Source: an uncultured Oscillospiraceae bacterium | Lineage (GTDB): Bacteria; Bacillota_A; Clostridia; Oscillospirales; Oscillospiraceae | Direction: 5' to 3' | Length of the DNA: 8,768 bases | Assembly (NCBI GenBank): GCA_934589325.1 | Contig: CAKTNU010000062.1 | Span: forward strand, 1 to 8,768 | Shown: piece by piece, positions 6,979-8,768 of the stretch | Layout of the letters: the number at the start of each line of letters is the position of its first letter | Position numbering within the stretch: position 1 is the first letter of the stretch | Notes under the pieces: model-generated | The model's database searches: none | What the model saw: only the letters and a program-made list of their open reading frames with translations | Told to the model about the DNA's origin: nothing | Position numbers and translations under genes: made by a program

Positions 6979-8166
6979 TTATTTGCCTCCCTGAATGGAC
7001 TTGATTTCCAGCGATTCTATGAAGGCCTGGAAGCGGGTACGAAGCTGACCGACTGCACCAAGCGCATATTCCTTTTCGATGGTGCAGCAGGGTATATGCA
7101 GCTCCTCGGTGAAGATATGGTGCGCCAGGACCTTTTCATAGCTCCAGAACTCGCAGAACTTCATATTCTCGTAGATGATGCCGTCGGCCTTGAAGTCGTG
7201 TACGAGCTTGGTGACCTCAGCATGGCGCTGATCGATCTTGTCGCCGTCCATGAAGCGGGCGCACTGGTTCCAGTGCAGGTAGTGGCGGCAAATGGCGTCG
7301 AACGCGGTCTCTCCCGGGAATATCTCGATCTGCTCGCGGCTGGGGAAGCTGCCGAAGCAGTAGCGATCCGCAACGACCATCGCGCCGCAGGTCTCGATGA
7401 GCTTGGTGAACTCAGGGTCGTCGACCTCGGAGCCGACGAGTACTACACGGGCACGGAACGGGAACTTCTCTTCCGGCTCGCGGGTCTTAAGCTCTTCAAG
7501 AGTCTCCTCCAGATAGGGCTTGATGAGGTAGTGCGGACACACCTGACTTACAAGATTGATGACGTGGAACTCATAGCCGGTGATGTTGGGATTCTCCCTC
7601 TTGCGGAAGCTGCCGATCTCGGTAATGATGCGGCTTATCTCGTTGTGATCCTCAATGGCCTTGCGCATTGCGGCGTCGGACACATCCACACCGAAGCGGG
7701 ACTTGAGCTCGTCAACGACCTTGAGCTTGAGCTGAGCCTTGTAGTAGTCGAGGTTGGTCTTGTCGCCCTTCATGGGAGGGTCGATCTGAGTGACGAAGAA
7801 GCGGGGATTCTTTACAGGGTTGATAAGGAAGAAGTGCTCCTCCATGCGCTCCATAGTAGCGCAGGATTCCGCGCCGAGCAGAGCGTCGAGGTAGTTGTAG
7901 CCACCCTCTATGGCGCGCTCAAGGATGGAGCGGGCATAGGGACATGTGCGGGTGGTCATGTAGTAGCTTGCGAGGTCCGTGGAGACGCAGCGGGGAGCGC
8001 GCAGACGGCTGGAGAAGCAGCCGGGCAGGTTCAGCAGAACCTCGGGGACATAATAGCAGTTATATCCCAGCGCGTACTTTCCTTCTTCGACCGCCTTCGT
8101 GACAAGCTCGTTCTGAGCGTCCTGAAGGAGGTTTTCAAAGTAGATAAGATGCTTAAGGTCTTTCAA
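6979..8166 (-). CDS. 2-hydroxyacyl-CoA dehydratase family protein, short subunit (BcrC/BadD/HgdB-like)
   Basis: I place the start at TTG 8166, giving 395 residues, because AGAGG lies eight bases before it; the in-frame ATG at 8205 has no ribosome binding site. Residue numbers below count from that upstream ATG (subtract 13 for the TTG form). The N-terminal domain has ALGYNCYYVPEVLLNLPGC, a run around SSRLRAPRC and CPYARS (Cys88), and SCATMER, matching the family's GYxPxEL... and C..R motifs. The second domain starts at RARVVLVGSEVDDPEF (about 251) and ends with IIYENMKFCEFWSYE (Cys351) and the GQLRTRFQAFIESL tail, which is diagnostic of BcrC/HgdB proteins. It probably pairs with the 535-residue subunit, whose gene starts one base later. 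The ATP-dependent activator such enzymes require is not in the window. Substrate unknown. Confidence 0.88.
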   Translation of the reverse strand: MKDLKHLIYFENLLQDAQNELVTKAVEEGKYALGYNCYYVPEVLLNLPGCFSSRLRAPRCVSTDLASYYMTTRTCPYARSILERAIEGGYNYLDALLGAESCATMERMEEHFFLINPVKNPRFFVTQIDPPMKGDKTNLDYYKAQLKLKVVDELKSRFGVDVSDAAMRKAIEDHNEISRIITEIGSFRKRENPNITGYEFHVINLVSQVCPHYLIKPYLEETLEELKTREPEEKFPFRARVVLVGSEVDDPEFTKLIETCGAMVVADRYCFGSFPSREQIEIFPGETAFDAICRHYLHWNQCARFMDGDKIDQRHAEVTKLVHDFKADGIIYENMKFCEFWSYEKVLAHHIFTEELHIPCCTIEKEYALGAVGQLRTRFQAFIESLEIKSIQGGK

Positions 8167-8185
8167 GCAATACACCTCTTTTTCA

Positions 8186-8235
8186 ATTTTACCACACGAA
8201 AACATGGATTTCGGGCATGGTACATCTGGTAAAAT
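8186..8235. repeat. Spaced 9-bp inverted repeat over the dehydratase promoter start
   Basis: ATTTTACCA (8186-8194) and its exact complement TGGTAAAAT (8227-8235) are 32 bases apart, centre to centre 41 bases, about four helical turns. The right arm overlaps the -10 box and the likely start of transcription of the dehydratase operon; the left arm lies just upstream of the ribosome binding site. Most of the right arm would not be in the mRNA, so this reads better as paired DNA operator half-sites than as an RNA hairpin. Confidence 0.4.
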
Positions 8236-8262
8236 ATTAACACATTATGAACCATACGTCAA
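8234..8262 (-). promoter_or_regulatory. Promoter of the dehydratase operon
   Basis: On the minus strand TTGACG (plus 8257-8262) is followed after exactly 17 bases by TAATAT (8234-8239). Transcription should begin near 8227, leaving a leader of about 60 bases to the TTG start at 8166. The placement supports an operon that starts here and does not read in from the ferredoxin-domain gene. Confidence 0.6.
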
Positions 8263-8440
8263 GGAAAAGACGCGATTTCCGGCCGTGAAACCCTTGGACA
8301 ATCAAGCCAAATTGTCCGACAGCCGTCTGCCGTATGCAGTCGAGACGCCGACCCCTTTCTTTACCTTAACTCTGCCCGCAAAAACAGCCGGAGATACCCT
8401 CATTTCAGGTATCTACGCTATTTCAGTGATATACAGCAAG
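8263..8440. other. Intergenic stretch with two short inverted repeats
   Basis: With the TTG start, the gap between the dehydratase operon and the ferredoxin-domain gene is 309 bases (8167-8475). Beyond the promoter it holds two perfect 7-bp inverted repeats: GGACAAT/ATTGTCC (8296-8302, 8311-8317; 8-base loop) and AGATACC/GGTATCT (8392-8398, 8408-8414; 9-base loop). Neither has a T run. I see no convincing coding sequence or recognised riboswitch here. Confidence 0.4.
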
Positions 8441-8467
8441 GCGCCGGGAGCTGACAGCTCCCGGCGC
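8441..8467 (-). terminator. Probable terminator hairpin of the ferredoxin-domain gene
   Basis: A perfect 12-bp GC-rich stem (GCGCCGGGAGCT at 8441-8452, complement at 8456-8467) with a three-base loop begins eight bases after the minus-strand stop at 8476. Position and strength suggest termination. On the minus strand it is followed by CTTGCTGTATAT, a poor T tract, so termination may be partial or factor-assisted. Confidence 0.6.
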
Positions 8468-8475
8468 TTGGATCG

Positions 8476-8768
8476 TTACATGATAATGCACTTTTTCGGA
8501 CAGGCCTCAGCACATGTGCCGCAGGCAACGCATTTCTCGTCGTCCAGCTTCCACGACTTGTTCGCACGGTCGACCTCTATCGCTCCGGCAGGGCATTTCT
8601 TTGCGCAGAGCGTACAGTAGACGCATTTCGACGGGTCGCTGACGGGCTTGCCGTCGTCGCGGGGCTTGACCTCTGCGGCGGGAACCTCGGTCTTAGCCGG
8701 AGCAGTCTCGGCAGGCTTTGCAGCAGCTGCGGGAGCCGTCTTTTTGACGGGCGGCTTCTTTACAAAGC
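8476..8768 (-). CDS. 2[4Fe-4S] ferredoxin-domain protein, C-terminal 96 residues
   Basis: The reading frame enters from the right edge and ends at TAA (8478-8476); the start is outside the window. The first 45 or so visible residues are a low-complexity linker rich in Ala, Pro, Lys and Glu (containing KKPPVKK, APAAAAKPAE and PAAEVKP). The last 50 residues form a bacterial-type ferredoxin with two complete cluster motifs: CVYCTLCAKKCP and CVACGTCAEACP, followed by the end KKCIIM. Each has CxxCxxCxxxCP, so two [4Fe-4S] clusters for low-potential electron transfer are expected. The linker shows that this is a tail domain of a larger protein, not a free ferredoxin. A subunit of an Rnf, hydrogenase or complex-I-like electron-transfer complex is possible, but the visible part does not decide. 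Confidence 0.88.
   Translation of the reverse strand, partial: FVKKPPVKKTAPAAAAKPAETAPAKTEVPAAEVKPRDDGKPVSDPSKCVYCTLCAKKCPAGAIEVDRANKSWKLDDEKCVACGTCAEACPKKCIIM

Noticed and set aside
6916..8232. A 438-codon plus-strand open frame opposite the short dehydratase subunit
   Set aside because: It is antisense to a diagnostic BcrC/HgdB-like protein. Its Leu/Val/Ala/Glu/Asp-rich composition is what the complement of a GC3-biased gene gives.
8263..8440. Possible riboswitch or small RNA between the ferredoxin-domain gene and the dehydratase operon
   Set aside because: Only two short 7-bp stems are visible, upstream of the proposed promoter, with no terminator/antiterminator pair or known aptamer motif.
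8204..8620. A 138-codon plus-strand open frame across the intergenic gap
   Set aside because: It overlaps the dehydratase promoter and runs antisense through the ferredoxin domain and the hairpin at 8441-8467; no convincing ribosome binding site.

Overview
The window looks like chromosome from an anaerobic Clostridia-type Firmicute, probably of the Oscillospiraceae. This rests on a moderately GC-rich composition, strong AGGAG-type ribosome binding sites, an oxygen-sensitive 2-hydroxyacyl-CoA dehydratase pair, a 2[4Fe-4S] ferredoxin domain and a clostridial-style solute-binding lipoprotein. The taxon is an inference from gene content; no rRNA or tRNA is present. I see no insertion sequence, phage gene or CRISPR array.

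Layout. (1) Bases 1-95, minus strand: the first 31 codons of a probable M18-family aminopeptidase. It is divergent from (2) a YgjV-like integral membrane protein (262-804, plus), with a promoter for each in the gap. (3) A short gap holds a perfect 13-bp hairpin and a near-consensus promoter for an M3-family oligoendopeptidase of the PepF type (962-2650, plus). A strong bidirectional terminator (2678-2717) separates it from (4) a convergent large lipoprotein gene (2824-4935, minus), whose product has a propeller-like N-terminal half and an ABC-type solute-binding C-terminal half. (5) A minus-strand operon, read from about 8228 down to a terminator at 5109-5148, carries two 2-hydroxyacyl-CoA dehydratase/BcrC-HgdB-family subunits separated by one base (about 395 and 535 residues), then a 61-residue single-span membrane protein. 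(6) At the right edge, minus strand, is the C-terminal part of a protein ending in a 2[4Fe-4S] ferredoxin domain behind an Ala/Pro/Lys-rich linker.

How the parts may work together. The dehydratase pair should form an iron-sulfur enzyme for radical-based removal of water from a 2-hydroxyacyl-CoA, as in amino-acid fermentation. Known enzymes of this family need a separate ATP-driven activator and a reduced ferredoxin or flavodoxin. No activator or CoA-transferase gene is in the window, so the substrate cannot be assigned. The ferredoxin-domain gene lies upstream on the same strand but has its own terminator-like hairpin, so it is a neighbour, not a proven partner. The two peptidases and the solute-binding lipoprotein fit a peptide- or amino-acid-using lifestyle. 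The most unusual element is the small membrane protein co-transcribed with the dehydratase subunits.
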